Below, one piece after another: positions 1 to 8,462 of a stretch of 64,000 nt of DNA. Each line of letters opens with the position of its first letter. The stretch's first letter is position 1. The DNA is taken from contig JADJWY010000008.1 in NCBI GenBank assembly GCA_016716085.1, positions 248,001-312,000 on the forward strand. The letters run 5' to 3'. This stretch comes from Hahellaceae bacterium. GTDB lineage: Bacteria > Pseudomonadota > Gammaproteobacteria > Pseudomonadales > Oleiphilaceae. The position numbers and the translations under genes were made by a program. Below the pieces are notes generated by a model. The model saw nothing but the letters and a program-made list of their open reading frames with translations. It was not told the DNA's origin and searched no databases.

Positions 1-228
1 CTCGACCGTGACATCGACATGCTGCCCCGGCTGAAACCCTTGAAAATGGCCATTAGGCTGCAGAACCAGGGTGATCATCTCGGGCGTTTCAGGAAAGCGT
101 TCAACCACGCGCGCCATCACACGACGCTTGCGATGAAGGGCGCCCAATTCCTCCAGCCAGAAATCAAAGACTGACTCGGGTAACAGTGTGTCAATTACCG
201 TCTGCAAAGGTCCATTCAGCAGGCGCAT
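1..228 (-). CDS. Ferredoxin/flavodoxin reductase-like protein, N-terminal part (DesC-like)
   Basis: The first 76 codons of a minus-strand gene run off the left edge. The start is the ATG at 226-228. The translated end (FQPGQHVDVTVE) is typical of the FAD-binding beta-barrel at the start of ferredoxin-NADP reductase domains. In Pseudomonas a reductase of this kind (DesC) delivers electrons to an acyl-CoA desaturase (DesB), and both lie divergent from the TetR repressor DesT. The same divergent layout is seen here, so this is probably the electron-transfer partner of a desaturase lying further left. The NAD-binding half and any 2Fe-2S domain are outside the window. Family assignment is moderate; the link to a desaturase is inferred from the neighbouring regulator. 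Confidence 0.7.
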   Translation of the reverse strand, partial: MRLLNGPLQTVIDTLLPESVFDFWLEELGALHRKRRVMARVVERFPETPEMITLVLQPNGHFQGFQPGQHVDVTVE

Positions 229-304
229 ACGTTCGTGCCTCGTCCTATTCGTGTTTCATTGTCCGGCACTCTAACACAGGGAAAGATAGAAAGTATACAA
301 GAAT

Positions 305-320
305 ATATACAACTGTATAT
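305..320. promoter_or_regulatory. Palindrome between divergent reductase and TetR genes, candidate operator
   Basis: A perfect inverted repeat, ATATACA-AC-TGTATAT, sits in the AT-rich stretch between the reductase (minus) and the TetR regulator (plus). A further related half-site (GTATAC) lies just upstream at about 293. TetR repressors of the FabR/DesT type bind palindromes in the promoter they share with a divergent desaturase operon. The sequence is not the published DesT or FabR consensus as I know it, so operator function is inferred from position and symmetry only. Confidence 0.4.
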
Positions 321-394
321 TAAATGGTGAGGTCGGGAGTAGTTCAGCCTGAGTGCGAGTTTGAGTTAAACTGACGATAAATAAGATAAAGCAC

Positions 395-1075
395 ATGGCA
401 GGTATTCGAGTGGAAGCTCCTAAATCACGACCCGTATTGGGACGTCGTGCGGTCATCAGTCGGGAGGATTTGATCAAAGCCGCCGTCCGGCTGGTTGGCC
501 CTAATCGCAGCGTTTCAACCCTGAGTTTGCGCGAGGTTGCAAGACAGGCAGGCATTGCGCCTAATAGTTTCTATCGACATTTCAGAGACGTAGACGAGTT
601 GGCGGTGACGCTGGTTGATGAAGCCGGGCGTGCTTTGCGGGAAATTATCGGAGAAGCCCGTCAGCGGGCCGAATCAGGACGCAGTGTGGTGCGTTCATCC
701 GTTGAAGTTTTTATGAAGCAGCTAGACGCTGATGAGCCTTTTTTACCGCTTCTCTTGCGCGAAGGTACGGTGGGGTCTCCGGCGTTTAAGGCGGCCGCAG
801 AGCGGCAGCTCCAGTATTTCGAGGAAGAGTTGCAAGCTGATCTGGTCAGACTGGCGGCCCTGCGTGGTGAAACCATGGTCAGTCCACATCTGGTCGCCAA
901 GGCGGTGACACGCCTGGTGTTCACGATGGGGAGCAGTCTGTTGGACATGCCTCGGGAGCAGCATGACGAGTTCAGGGAGTCCCTGGTGATTATGATTCGG
1001 ATGATCCTGACCGGCGCTGAAGTCATGGCCCGGGGAATTGAACTTGGCAATCACCGGGGACCTTCGCGTCAATAG
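395..1075 (+). CDS. fabR: TetR-family fatty-acid regulator, FabR/DesT type
   Basis: The protein (226 residues) is a TetR repressor closely matching FabR of enterobacteria and DesT of Pseudomonas. The helix-turn-helix region carries the family string [20 protein letters not shown] at about residues 45-65, followed by the [12 protein letters not shown] stretch shared with FabR. FabR and DesT sense the saturated/unsaturated acyl-CoA or acyl-ACP balance and repress genes for unsaturated fatty acid synthesis. It is divergent from the DesC-like reductase across a short AT-rich gap with a palindrome, so auto-regulation and control of the desaturase operon are likely. The N-terminal 20 residues are longer than in E. 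coli FabR. Whether its targets are DesB-like or FabA/FabB-like cannot be told from the window. Confidence 0.85.
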   Translation: MAGIRVEAPKSRPVLGRRAVISREDLIKAAVRLVGPNRSVSTLSLREVARQAGIAPNSFYRHFRDVDELAVTLVDEAGRALREIIGEARQRAESGRSVVRSSVEVFMKQLDADEPFLPLLLREGTVGSPAFKAAAERQLQYFEEELQADLVRLAALRGETMVSPHLVAKAVTRLVFTMGSSLLDMPREQHDEFRESLVIMIRMILTGAEVMARGIELGNHRGPSRQ

Positions 1076-1824
1076 CGCAACAACAAGGGTTCCCAGGGGC
1101 GCAACTGGTGTTTGCGCTCCCGATGATCGGGCATCAAGTGATCATGGTGCGCATAAAAGCGTGCACTGTGATTCATTTCCCTCAGGTGACAAAGCTCGTG
1201 GCTGAGAATGTAATCGATCAGCTCCGGAGGGAGTTTGATGGCCAGCGTATTCAGTGTGATCATTCCGGTCGCCGTGCAGCTGCCCCAGGTCCGTCGAAGC
1301 AGTCGCTGGCGCAGCCCGGCCGGTTGTCGCGGCCAGCTTCGAATCTGTGGTAACCATTGCTGCAAATGCCGACGAAAGTGAAGTTCGGCCTGAGTGCGGT
1401 ACCAGTTCAGGACGCGCTGGCGCGTTTCATTCTCATCATCATTCAATTGAGTGACCAACAGGAGGCCCTCGTCGGAGAGTTTAACCTGGGGGCGTCCCAT
1501 TTCGAGACGTAGAGAGTATGACTGCCCCACAAACCAATGGGATGTGCCATTCGTATAGCGGAGTGTGTCTGGCAGGGCGGGTTTGAGTGCTTGCTCCTCC
1601 TGCTTAAGGTGAATCCAGGCCAGACGATCTCGGATAATCGAGTCGACCTGTCCCTGAGCCAGTCGGGCCGGCGCTTTGACCTTTACCTCGGCATTGCGAT
1701 GCACTTCGATGCAGACCGTCCGGCGTCGCGGAGAGCGGGTCAGCTCATAGTGCAGAATCCCCGTCGCGTGGGGCAGAGTTCGATGAACGGAAGCTGAAGG
1801 GGGCATGGAGTGGTCATCACGCAT
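1069..1824 (-). CDS. YgjP-like (M48/SprT-like) zinc metallopeptidase
   Basis: This is a member of the YgjP/DUF45 metallopeptidase family. The zinc-binding motif is plain: [13 protein letters not shown] near the C-terminus gives HExxH with a downstream His. The conserved TWGSC motif preceding it is also typical. Start: the open frame extends to 2061, but the upstream part overlaps the divergent smrA gene and is of low complexity; ATG at 1822-1824 (MRDDHS) or six codons later (MPPSAS) fits family length better. The 3' end overlaps fabR by 7 bases in convergent orientation. The family's substrates are poorly known; cytosolic location is inferred from the absence of a signal peptide. Confidence 0.8.
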   Translation of the reverse strand: MRDDHSMPPSASVHRTLPHATGILHYELTRSPRRRTVCIEVHRNAEVKVKAPARLAQGQVDSIIRDRLAWIHLKQEEQALKPALPDTLRYTNGTSHWFVGQSYSLRLEMGRPQVKLSDEGLLLVTQLNDDENETRQRVLNWYRTQAELHFRRHLQQWLPQIRSWPRQPAGLRQRLLRRTWGSCTATGMITLNTLAIKLPPELIDYILSHELCHLREMNHSARFYAHHDHLMPDHRERKHQLRPWEPLLLRY

Positions 1825-1942
1825 AATAGTCCTGCTAGTCTTTCCGATTGCGTCGCGGCTGTCCAGCCTTTCGGGGTGTGGTGGAAGGATTGAATCGAAC
1901 CGGCCAGCTCGGTAACATCGTTGTAAGATGAGAGGGCGTGCG

Positions 1943-2539
1943 ATGAATGATTCAGTGACTAACAGCAGAGAAGTGAAAGCCCTGTTTCTGGAAGAGATGA
2001 AAGGGGTTGCTCCACTCAAATCCGACAACCGGGCTGAAATCGACAAGGTTGCGGAAGCCACGCCGGGTCAGGAGGAGCGCCGTAAGGCCGCCGTGCGTCT
2101 CAGAACGCTGGATCAGAATTACCTTCAGGCAGAGGGTGTGCCCCTGCTGCACAGTGCGGATGTGCTCGCCTATAAGAAGGATGGCGTGCAAAACGGTGTG
2201 TTTCGTAAGTTGCGTCTGGCGCAATACCCGCTTGAAGCACGCCTGGATCTGCATCGTAAGACCGTTGAAGAAGCGCGCCAGGAAGTCTGGCAGTTCATCC
2301 GCGACTGCATGCGCTACGAATTACGCTCGGTGATCATTTTACACGGCAAGGGCGATCGCAATAAGGATCAGACGGCGCTGCTCAAGAGCTATGTCAACCA
2401 TTGGTTGAAAGAGATACCCGATGTGCTGGCTTTTCACAGTGCCTTGACCCGGCATGGTGGAACCGGAGCGGTGTATGTATTGCTGAAAAAGAGCGAGCAG
2501 GAAAAACAGATGAATCGGGAGCGTTTTGGCTCCAAATGA
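1943..2539 (+). CDS. smrA: Smr-domain nuclease-like protein (SmrA/YdaL type)
   Basis: The protein matches E. coli YdaL/SmrA along its length. The N-terminal [12 protein letters not shown] motif and the C-terminal Smr domain with [18 protein letters not shown] and HGGTGAVYV are all present. Smr domains are found in MutS2 and in stand-alone nucleases; the LDLH and HGKG motifs are the usual active-site signatures. A start at 1943 (MNDSVT) is preceded by AGAGGG at a good distance; an alternative ATG lies five codons upstream at 1928. It is divergent from the YgjP-like peptidase gene. The physiological role of SmrA in gammaproteobacteria is not well established; DNA or RNA cleavage is the family expectation. 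Confidence 0.85.
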   Translation: MNDSVTNSREVKALFLEEMKGVAPLKSDNRAEIDKVAEATPGQEERRKAAVRLRTLDQNYLQAEGVPLLHSADVLAYKKDGVQNGVFRKLRLAQYPLEARLDLHRKTVEEARQEVWQFIRDCMRYELRSVIILHGKGDRNKDQTALLKSYVNHWLKEIPDVLAFHSALTRHGGTGAVYVLLKKSEQEKQMNRERFGSK

Positions 2540-2619
2540 GCTCAGCGAGCGATCAGCTCATAGCCTATACTTTAGAAAAATAACATTAACCTGCGCCCAC
2601 GAGCCGGAATGAATCCTCA

Positions 2620-4833
2620 ATGGATGATCTGATAGTCTTTGAAAATGAATCTGACGATAAGGGTAGCGAGGCCACTCCCTGGAAGGTCCTGATTGTCGAT
2701 GACGACGATGATGTGCATCGTGCGACCTTCTATTCCCTCAAGGGTACTGAAGTGTTGGGACGTCGGCTGGACTTCATCAGTGCCTTCAGTGCAACCGAGG
2801 CCATGCGGGTGCTTAAAGCCCAGCCAGACATTGCGGTGATTCTGCTGGATGTTGTCATGGAAGATGAAACCGCGGGCCTGCGGTTGGTCAAGACGATCCG
2901 GCAGGAACTGAATCTGCCTGATGTGCGCATCGTGCTTCGGACGGGGCAACCGGGCTATGCACCTGAAGAAGAAGCGATCCGCGACTATGATATCAACGAC
3001 TACAAAGCCAAGAACGAGCTGACCCATACACGCCTGCTGACCACCATCACGGCGGCGATTCGTTCCTTTGCCTACATACGGGCCCTGGCAGAAGGTCGAA
3101 AAGATCTTGAGCGCATTGTGGATGCCTCAGCGGATCTGATGAGCGCCCGGCACGTGAATCTCTTTGCGACACAAGTCACCCGCCATGCGGGGAATATTTT
3201 TGCCTTATCGGGCGATACGCTGGTTCTGACGACCTTGAGCGATGAAGATGATCAACTGGCCGCTGATTTACATGTTGTGGTCAGCAGTGGTCGTTTTAGT
3301 CGCTATCAGGGCATGCTCGACAGCGAAATTCCCGAAGTGGCGATTCGTCACCGCATTCAAATGGCGAAAGAAGGTCAACGCTCAGTGCTTGACCAGAATG
3401 CGATGACGCTCTTCAGTAAGAGTCAAAGCGGAAATCTGCTGGTGGCTTATCTGGAAGGCGCAACGCGACTTAAGGCCGATCATGCCTTGGGCTTGCTGGA
3501 TGTTTACGCCTCGACGGTTGCGCTGTCCCTTGAAAACGTGGGTTTGATGGCCCGCCTCAAGCACTTTGCGTATTACGACCCTCTCCTGGATATCCCCAAC
3601 CGCCTGTATTTCGCGCAGCACATTGATGAAAAGTTGGAGGGGACGATCGAAGGCTGGCTGGTTTCGCTGGTCGATATTGACCAATTCAGTGCCATCAACG
3701 ACACAATAGGCAGCCATCATGGTGATGAGTTGTTGCGGCGTGTGCGTGATCGTCTGTTGAACGAGCTATCAAAGAGTGTCGTGCTGGCACGAATTTCTGG
3801 TGACACCTTTGGCCTCATGGGGCCGCGGACCGAGATGGCGCCCGAGCGAATCAGGCAGATATTCACGCAACCCTTCACGATCGAAGGGCGGGACCAGCTG
3901 TTGCTCTCGGTCACGCAAGGTTATGTTGCCCTGGCCGATCAGATCGTGTCGGGACATGATGCGATTAAACGCGCCAATATTGCCCTGAAGCGGGCTAAGT
4001 CCCTGTTCCGGGGAGAAGAGTGCCGATTCACCCTGGATATGGCGCGCGAGACTGAGGAGCGCGTAAAACTGCTGCACAATTTGCGTCAGGCCTTCGAAGC
4101 CCAGAACCTTTATCTGGTTTATCAGCCGCAGGTTGATATGTGCACGGGGGAGGTGACAGGGTTTGAAGCGCTGATGCGCTGGCGAACCCGAAGCGGCGAA
4201 AATATCAGTCCCTTGCAGTTTATTGGGGTCGCTGAAAACTCCGGCCTGATTGTGCCGCTGGGCGAATGGGCCATGCGCGTTGCGATGGCAGAGCTTGTGA
4301 TCCTGCAGCGAAAGTTTGGTCGACGGTTTCGTATGGGCCTGAATGTTTCCATGGTGCAGTTTCGCCACCATAGCTTTCTATCGGCGCTGGATCAGGCGCT
4401 GGCGGACCTTGGCGTAGACCCCAGTGATATTGAGCTGGAGATTACCGAGAGCGTCGCCATGCTGGATATTGGCAAGGTGCGTCGTATTCTGAGCGACCTC
4501 AAGTCACGCGGTTGCAGTATCGCGATTGATGATTTCGGCACAGGATTCTCTTCGTTGAGCTATCTGGAACATCTTCCCATTCAGCGTCTGAAAATTGATA
4601 AATCCTTTGTCGACAAACTAGGGACTGGACTGGCCGAGTCCAACCTACCGGAAATGATTATTCAACTGGGACGGAATCTGAAAATGGACGTCATTGCCGA
4701 GGGGGTGGAGACCCGGGAACAGGCTGATCGCCTGATCGAAATCGGTTGCCAGGAGGCCCAGGGTTATTTATTTGCGAAACCAATGGCAGATGAGGCGCTG
4801 TATGAATGGTTGGCGTCCCGAATCAAAAACTAG
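2620..4833 (+). CDS. Response regulator with DUF3369, degenerate GGDEF and EAL phosphodiesterase domains
   Basis: A 737-residue, four-part cytosolic signalling protein. Residues about 23-140 form a CheY-like receiver (VLIVDDDDDVH acidic cluster, LLDVVMED phospho-acceptor, YKAKNEL lysine). Residues 150-310 match the DUF3369 sensory region often fused to such receivers. Next comes a GGDEF domain whose signature site reads SGDTF (about residue 393), so cyclase activity is unlikely. The C-terminal EAL domain looks intact: FEALMRW, NVSMVQF, EITES, DDFGTGFSSLSYL, KIDKSFV and GYLFAKPM are all seen. The expected activity is hydrolysis of cyclic di-GMP, controlled by phosphorylation. No partner kinase is adjacent. 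Confidence 0.9.
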   Translation: MDDLIVFENESDDKGSEATPWKVLIVDDDDDVHRATFYSLKGTEVLGRRLDFISAFSATEAMRVLKAQPDIAVILLDVVMEDETAGLRLVKTIRQELNLPDVRIVLRTGQPGYAPEEEAIRDYDINDYKAKNELTHTRLLTTITAAIRSFAYIRALAEGRKDLERIVDASADLMSARHVNLFATQVTRHAGNIFALSGDTLVLTTLSDEDDQLAADLHVVVSSGRFSRYQGMLDSEIPEVAIRHRIQMAKEGQRSVLDQNAMTLFSKSQSGNLLVAYLEGATRLKADHALGLLDVYASTVALSLENVGLMARLKHFAYYDPLLDIPNRLYFAQHIDEKLEGTIEGWLVSLVDIDQFSAINDTIGSHHGDELLRRVRDRLLNELSKSVVLARISGDTFGLMGPRTEMAPERIRQIFTQPFTIEGRDQLLLSVTQGYVALADQIVSGHDAIKRANIALKRAKSLFRGEECRFTLDMARETEERVKLLHNLRQAFEAQNLYLVYQPQVDMCTGEVTGFEALMRWRTRSGENISPLQFIGVAENSGLIVPLGEWAMRVAMAELVILQRKFGRRFRMGLNVSMVQFRHHSFLSALDQALADLGVDPSDIELEITESVAMLDIGKVRRILSDLKSRGCSIAIDDFGTGFSSLSYLEHLPIQRLKIDKSFVDKLGTGLAESNLPEMIIQLGRNLKMDVIAEGVETREQADRLIEIGCQEAQGYLFAKPMADEALYEWLASRIKN

Positions 4834-4871
4834 CCGGTAACGTTGTCGTGTCTGCCGGCGCAGATCAGCAA

Positions 4872-4902
4872 CTGTGCAAGGCCGTGTGGCGGCCTTGCAC
4901 AG
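4872..4902. terminator. Perfect 12-bp inverted repeat between convergent genes
   Basis: CTGTGCAAGGCC and GGCCTTGCACAG form a perfect stem around a 7-base loop, exactly between the ends of the response-regulator gene and the wax ester synthase gene. No T-run follows on either strand, so it is either a bidirectional terminator of weak type or a transcript-stabilising hairpin. Confidence 0.55.
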
Positions 4903-4928
4903 TCCTTGTGTCTATCCAGTCGTAGGAC

Positions 4929-6299
4929 TTACTTGAGTCCAGCCGCAATTTCCAGTTCGTTCATGCCGTTGTCGATATAATCGAGCAGACGCTGCATGGA
5001 GGGCAGGGTCCGTCGGCAGGCGGTCAAGCCAAACTCTAACTGATTGTTATAACTTACCAGGGTGATGTTCAGTGCGACATGATCAATCGGAATGGAGACC
5101 GGGTACAGCCCTTCCAGTTTGGCACCGTTCCAGTAAAGCGGTTTATCAGGACCGGGTACGTTGGAGATGACCACGTTGAAGGCCTGCCAGCTCGGGGCCA
5201 TGCCGGTCATCAGATGAAGGCCGGTAGGAGCAAGCGTTAGAGCGGTGTAGTTGATCGCTTCTTCCTGAGACATTTGCTTAAACATTTGCTTGGCGTCTTT
5301 CACCGACTCCCGAATGATTTCGACCCGGTGGCTGGGGTCGGCAACATGGGTGGCAAGGTTAGCCAATATCATGGCGATCTGGTTTCCACTGTCGCTGTCA
5401 TCGGTTCGCAGAGACATCGGCACCATCGCGATCAAAGGTTGATTGGGGAGTGCCTGCTGACTGATCAGGTAATTCCGTAATGCGCTGCCGCAGATGGCCA
5501 GGACGATATCATTCAGTGTGGCTTTCATCGCTTTGGCAATGCTCTTGATTCTGTCCAGTGGATAAGACTGGGCTGCAAAACGTCGGCTTCCCGTAATTTT
5601 CTGGTTGAGAATGCTCTGGGGTGCATTAAATAAACCCACCATGTCAGGGTTATTGCGTGCTTTGACCATGGTCCGGGTGACTTCCTTCACCAGCGTCGGA
5701 ATGGTGGCAATCTGCTTGCCAGCGCCGGTCATGATGTGAGCAAGACTCTGCACAATATCGCCTGATTCCAATGAAGGCTTGTCCCGCTTGCGAACCGGCA
5801 AGGCCCAGAACGGAGGCATCTCGGTTCGTGCGCTATCAGGCGTATAGATTTTTTCCACCAGACGCATGGCGGCCACGCCATCCAGCATACAGTGGTGTGC
5901 TTTGACGTAAAATGCGAAGCGCTTACCTCGGATACCTTCAATCAGGTGAACCCCCCACAAGGGGCGCTCCCGATCCATCAGGTGACTGTGATTGGCTGAG
6001 ACGACGCCCAGCAATTCGCGAATCCGGCCTGGTTTTGGCAGGGCGACATGGCGGAAATGGTGCTCCAGGTCGAACTGGGTGTCTTCCTCCCAATAGTATT
6101 GACCAAATTTCAGGCGTAGACGGCGGTTGAAGGGCGAACTTGGGTGCTCAAAGGTGCGCATGAAATCGGCCAGTTCAGTCATAAACTTGGGGCTGGCATC
6201 TTCGGGAAAGGAAAAGATATGGAGTCCGCCCACATGCATGGGTTGCTGGCGTTTTTCAAGCCAAAGAAAAATTTGGTCGACTGGGCTGAGTGGTTGCAT
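4929..6299 (-). CDS. Wax ester synthase/diacylglycerol acyltransferase (WS/DGAT)
   Basis: The 456-residue protein closely resembles Marinobacter WS1, beginning with MQPLSPVDQIFLWLEKRQQP and continuing through MHVGGL, LMDRERPLW and the active-site motif HHCMLDG at residues 135-141 (HHxxxDG). The conserved LNDIVLAICGSALR helix is also present. The enzyme esterifies acyl-CoA with a long-chain alcohol (wax esters) or diacylglycerol (triacylglycerol) at the inner membrane and lipid bodies. The open frame extends 35 codons upstream, but ATG at 6299 gives the family N-terminus. It lies 77 bases downstream of the FabG-like gene on the same strand, so co-transcription is likely. The fatty-alcohol supply may come from genes at 18.7-22.2 kb. 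Confidence 0.95.
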   Translation of the reverse strand: MQPLSPVDQIFLWLEKRQQPMHVGGLHIFSFPEDASPKFMTELADFMRTFEHPSSPFNRRLRLKFGQYYWEEDTQFDLEHHFRHVALPKPGRIRELLGVVSANHSHLMDRERPLWGVHLIEGIRGKRFAFYVKAHHCMLDGVAAMRLVEKIYTPDSARTEMPPFWALPVRKRDKPSLESGDIVQSLAHIMTGAGKQIATIPTLVKEVTRTMVKARNNPDMVGLFNAPQSILNQKITGSRRFAAQSYPLDRIKSIAKAMKATLNDIVLAICGSALRNYLISQQALPNQPLIAMVPMSLRTDDSDSGNQIAMILANLATHVADPSHRVEIIRESVKDAKQMFKQMSQEEAINYTALTLAPTGLHLMTGMAPSWQAFNVVISNVPGPDKPLYWNGAKLEGLYPVSIPIDHVALNITLVSYNNQLEFGLTACRRTLPSMQRLLDYIDNGMNELEIAAGLK

Positions 6300-6376
6300 T
6301 GAGTACTTCCTTTCGCAATGAGGGTTGGACTTACGCGTGTAAGTAAAGGTAGCACAGAAGTGCTCAGAGAGAGGGC

Positions 6377-7804
6377 TTAGCGTCCGAGCAGATTCTGTCC
6401 GCACACCCGGAGAGTCTGTCCAGTGACCCCCTCGGACGCGGGATGACTGAGATAGGCGACCGCGTTGCCAATATCAACAGGCAGGCCGCCCTGACCCAGA
6501 CTATTCAGGCGCCGGGCGAGTTCACGCGAGGTAAAGGGTAGCGTTTGCGTCCATTCAGACTCGATAAAACCCGGCACGACGACATTCGCCGTGATGCCTG
6601 CAGGCAGGTGGTGACTCAAATGTCGGATGTAACCGGAGAGACCCGCTGTCGCTGCGGCATGATGCGTTTGACCAAACTGACCTGCGAGACCGGGCAGCGT
6701 TCCAAGCGCAATGATGCGACCCTGGCTGGCGATCAGATCGGCTTCGAGGAGTTCTCCGGTCAGACGGGTAACGCGGCCGAGATGCGTGTCGACGACCTGG
6801 CTCCATTGGGTTGGGGTCAGTTTACCCAGGGGCGTGTCCGTTGTCAGAGCGCCGGTATGAACGACGATATCGAGCAGTGTTTCTTCCTTGTCCAGGTACT
6901 CCTTGAGCTGACCCGCCGAGGAAGGCACTGTAAGATCCAGCGAAAGGCTGCGTCCGCGAACCGATCGCATCACAGATTTCAGGCGTGCCCGATTCGACTC
7001 GGGATCGATGCCAATGATTTTGGCACCTTGTGCGTGTAGCGATTCCGCAATGGCAATGCCCAGGCCCTGACTGGCGCCCGTTATCAGTGCCGTTTTTCCT
7101 GCCAGCGGCGAATTGGCAACCCGGATAGCCCCCTGTTGGCCCTGTAGTGTGAGCGTTTGCCCGCTGACATAGGCGGAAGAACCGGTCAGGAAAAAAGCCA
7201 GTGTCGAGGTCAGGTCGCAGGCTGAGGGACGATGAAGATAAATCAGGTTAGCAGTCGCCGCGTGTCGTGGTCCAATTTCCTTGGCCAGACTTCGCACAAA
7301 CCCTTGCAGCCCTTCCTGAGTGGCGGCAGCTTCCGGTGAGCGGCATTCGAGCGGGGGTTTTCCCATGACCAGTATCTTGGCTCCGGGTGCGAGTTTTTCG
7401 ATAATGGGGTGGAAGAGTTGATACAGTGCGATCAGGTCCTCAGGGCGACCCAGCTCGCTGGAGTCGAAAACGATGGCCTGAACCTGTTCGCGTGGAGTAG
7501 AACGTATTTTGTCGAGTCGCACCCATTTGACCTGAGTGACTGACTCGGAAGAGGCCTTACCTTTGAATAGACTATGACTGGATTCCGGCAGGCAAATTGG
7601 CGCACCCAGGGTTGTCAGCGCGTGCAGAATATGTTGCAGAACCGCCCCATTCCGGGTTCCCGCAACCAGAACCGGCGTTTTCAACCCGCCGGCAAGACGG
7701 TAGTGCGTGCGGCGCGGCGCCTGTGCCGGAACCAGGCTGAAGTAGCTCAGGAGTTTCTGGCTCCAACCGGCGCCCGACAATTGTAATGGCAAGAGTGATG
7801 ACAT
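6377..7804 (-). CDS. High-molecular-weight FabG (FabG4-like) with a missing catalytic site
   Basis: A 475-residue short-chain dehydrogenase of the long FabG4 type: an N-terminal flavodoxin-like Rossmann half and a C-terminal half with the nucleotide loop GASQGLGIAIA and the family tail PGFIESEWTQTLP to VCGQNLLGR. In FabG4 proteins the active-site segment reads GQTNYxxxKAG. Here it reads GQTHHAAATAG, so the catalytic Tyr is His382 and the Lys is Thr386; the catalytic Ser is replaced by Thr. Normal 3-oxoacyl reduction is therefore doubtful. The gene sits 14 bases after the OmpA-like gene and just before WS/DGAT on the same strand. It may be a binding or regulatory subunit, or decaying; the intact reading frame argues for some retained role. 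Confidence 0.88.
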   Translation of the reverse strand: MSSLLPLQLSGAGWSQKLLSYFSLVPAQAPRRTHYRLAGGLKTPVLVAGTRNGAVLQHILHALTTLGAPICLPESSHSLFKGKASSESVTQVKWVRLDKIRSTPREQVQAIVFDSSELGRPEDLIALYQLFHPIIEKLAPGAKILVMGKPPLECRSPEAAATQEGLQGFVRSLAKEIGPRHAATANLIYLHRPSACDLTSTLAFFLTGSSAYVSGQTLTLQGQQGAIRVANSPLAGKTALITGASQGLGIAIAESLHAQGAKIIGIDPESNRARLKSVMRSVRGRSLSLDLTVPSSAGQLKEYLDKEETLLDIVVHTGALTTDTPLGKLTPTQWSQVVDTHLGRVTRLTGELLEADLIASQGRIIALGTLPGLAGQFGQTHHAAATAGLSGYIRHLSHHLPAGITANVVVPGFIESEWTQTLPFTSRELARRLNSLGQGGLPVDIGNAVAYLSHPASEGVTGQTLRVCGQNLLGR

Positions 7805-7818
7805 GCAGGCCCGGTGCT

Positions 7819-8232
7819 TCAGCTCGCTACATAAATGAGTTCGACCCGCCGGTTGTCACAGTGGTCGGCGCTTTGTCTAAGTGGATCTGCGGCTCCCCAG
7901 GCAAAATGCTGCAGTTGCTCGGCGGCGACGCCCTCTGCAAGCAGAAACGCTTTAACAGTTTGGGCGCGGTCCCGCGAAAGTTGCAGATTGTGGGCTGGCT
8001 TGCCGATACGGTCGGCGTGCCCGTGTATCTGCAGAACCTGTCGGCGACAGGACTTCAAAAAATTCGCGTGGGCTCTTAGCTCCCCCTCATCGGCCGGGTT
8101 CAGGTTGGCCTGTTCTGGCGCGAAGAGAATCGGGGACACACAGGGAGGGGAGTCGTGCATTACCGGGCTTGTGTTTCGGGCCAGTTCATAACGTGCAATC
8201 AGTTGCGGATCTTCCATTATGAGTACGGTCAT
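7819..8232 (-). CDS. Small OmpA-domain protein without a signal peptide
   Basis: About 137 residues. The C-terminal 100 residues form an OmpA-like peptidoglycan-binding domain: ILFAPEQANLNPADEGEL, IHGHADRIGKPAHNLQLSRDRAQTVKAFL split over the usual helices, and a NRRVEL end. Start: ATG at 8230-8232 is preceded by GAGGAAC at good spacing; the open frame continues upstream but with unlikely composition. With this start no signal peptide or lipobox is seen, which is unusual for an OmpA domain. It precedes the FabG4-like and WS/DGAT genes by 14 bases and probably shares their transcript. What it would bind in the cytosol is unknown; an unrecognised upstream start encoding an export signal is the alternative. 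Confidence 0.75.
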   Translation of the reverse strand: MTVLIMEDPQLIARYELARNTSPVMHDSPPCVSPILFAPEQANLNPADEGELRAHANFLKSCRRQVLQIHGHADRIGKPAHNLQLSRDRAQTVKAFLLAEGVAAEQLQHFAWGAADPLRQSADHCDNRRVELIYVAS

Positions 8233-8462
8233 AGCGATGTTCCTCAGCTTCTTTATTCGATTTGAACGTCTGGCGAACAGCAGCAGGGTGCGGTCACGGT
8301 ACATTAGACTGTACTGCATGCAGTTCGGATTGTGAAAGTATTTTGTCGGCTTGATCACATTTTTTTGCCGGACATGGCTATTTAAAACCAAATCTCTGCC
8401 AGGGCGCTGGCTGATTATGGCGACCGGGCGATGAAAAAAGGCAAATAATGGCGAGGTTCTCT

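Noticed and set aside
1825..2061. Upstream extension of the YgjP-like peptidase
   Set aside because: It overlaps the divergent smrA start region in antisense and has no conserved features; the family length fits a start at 1824.
7495..7804. Frames on the plus strand opposite the FabG4-like gene
   Set aside because: The minus-strand frame is long, continuous and matches FabG4; plus frames are shadows.
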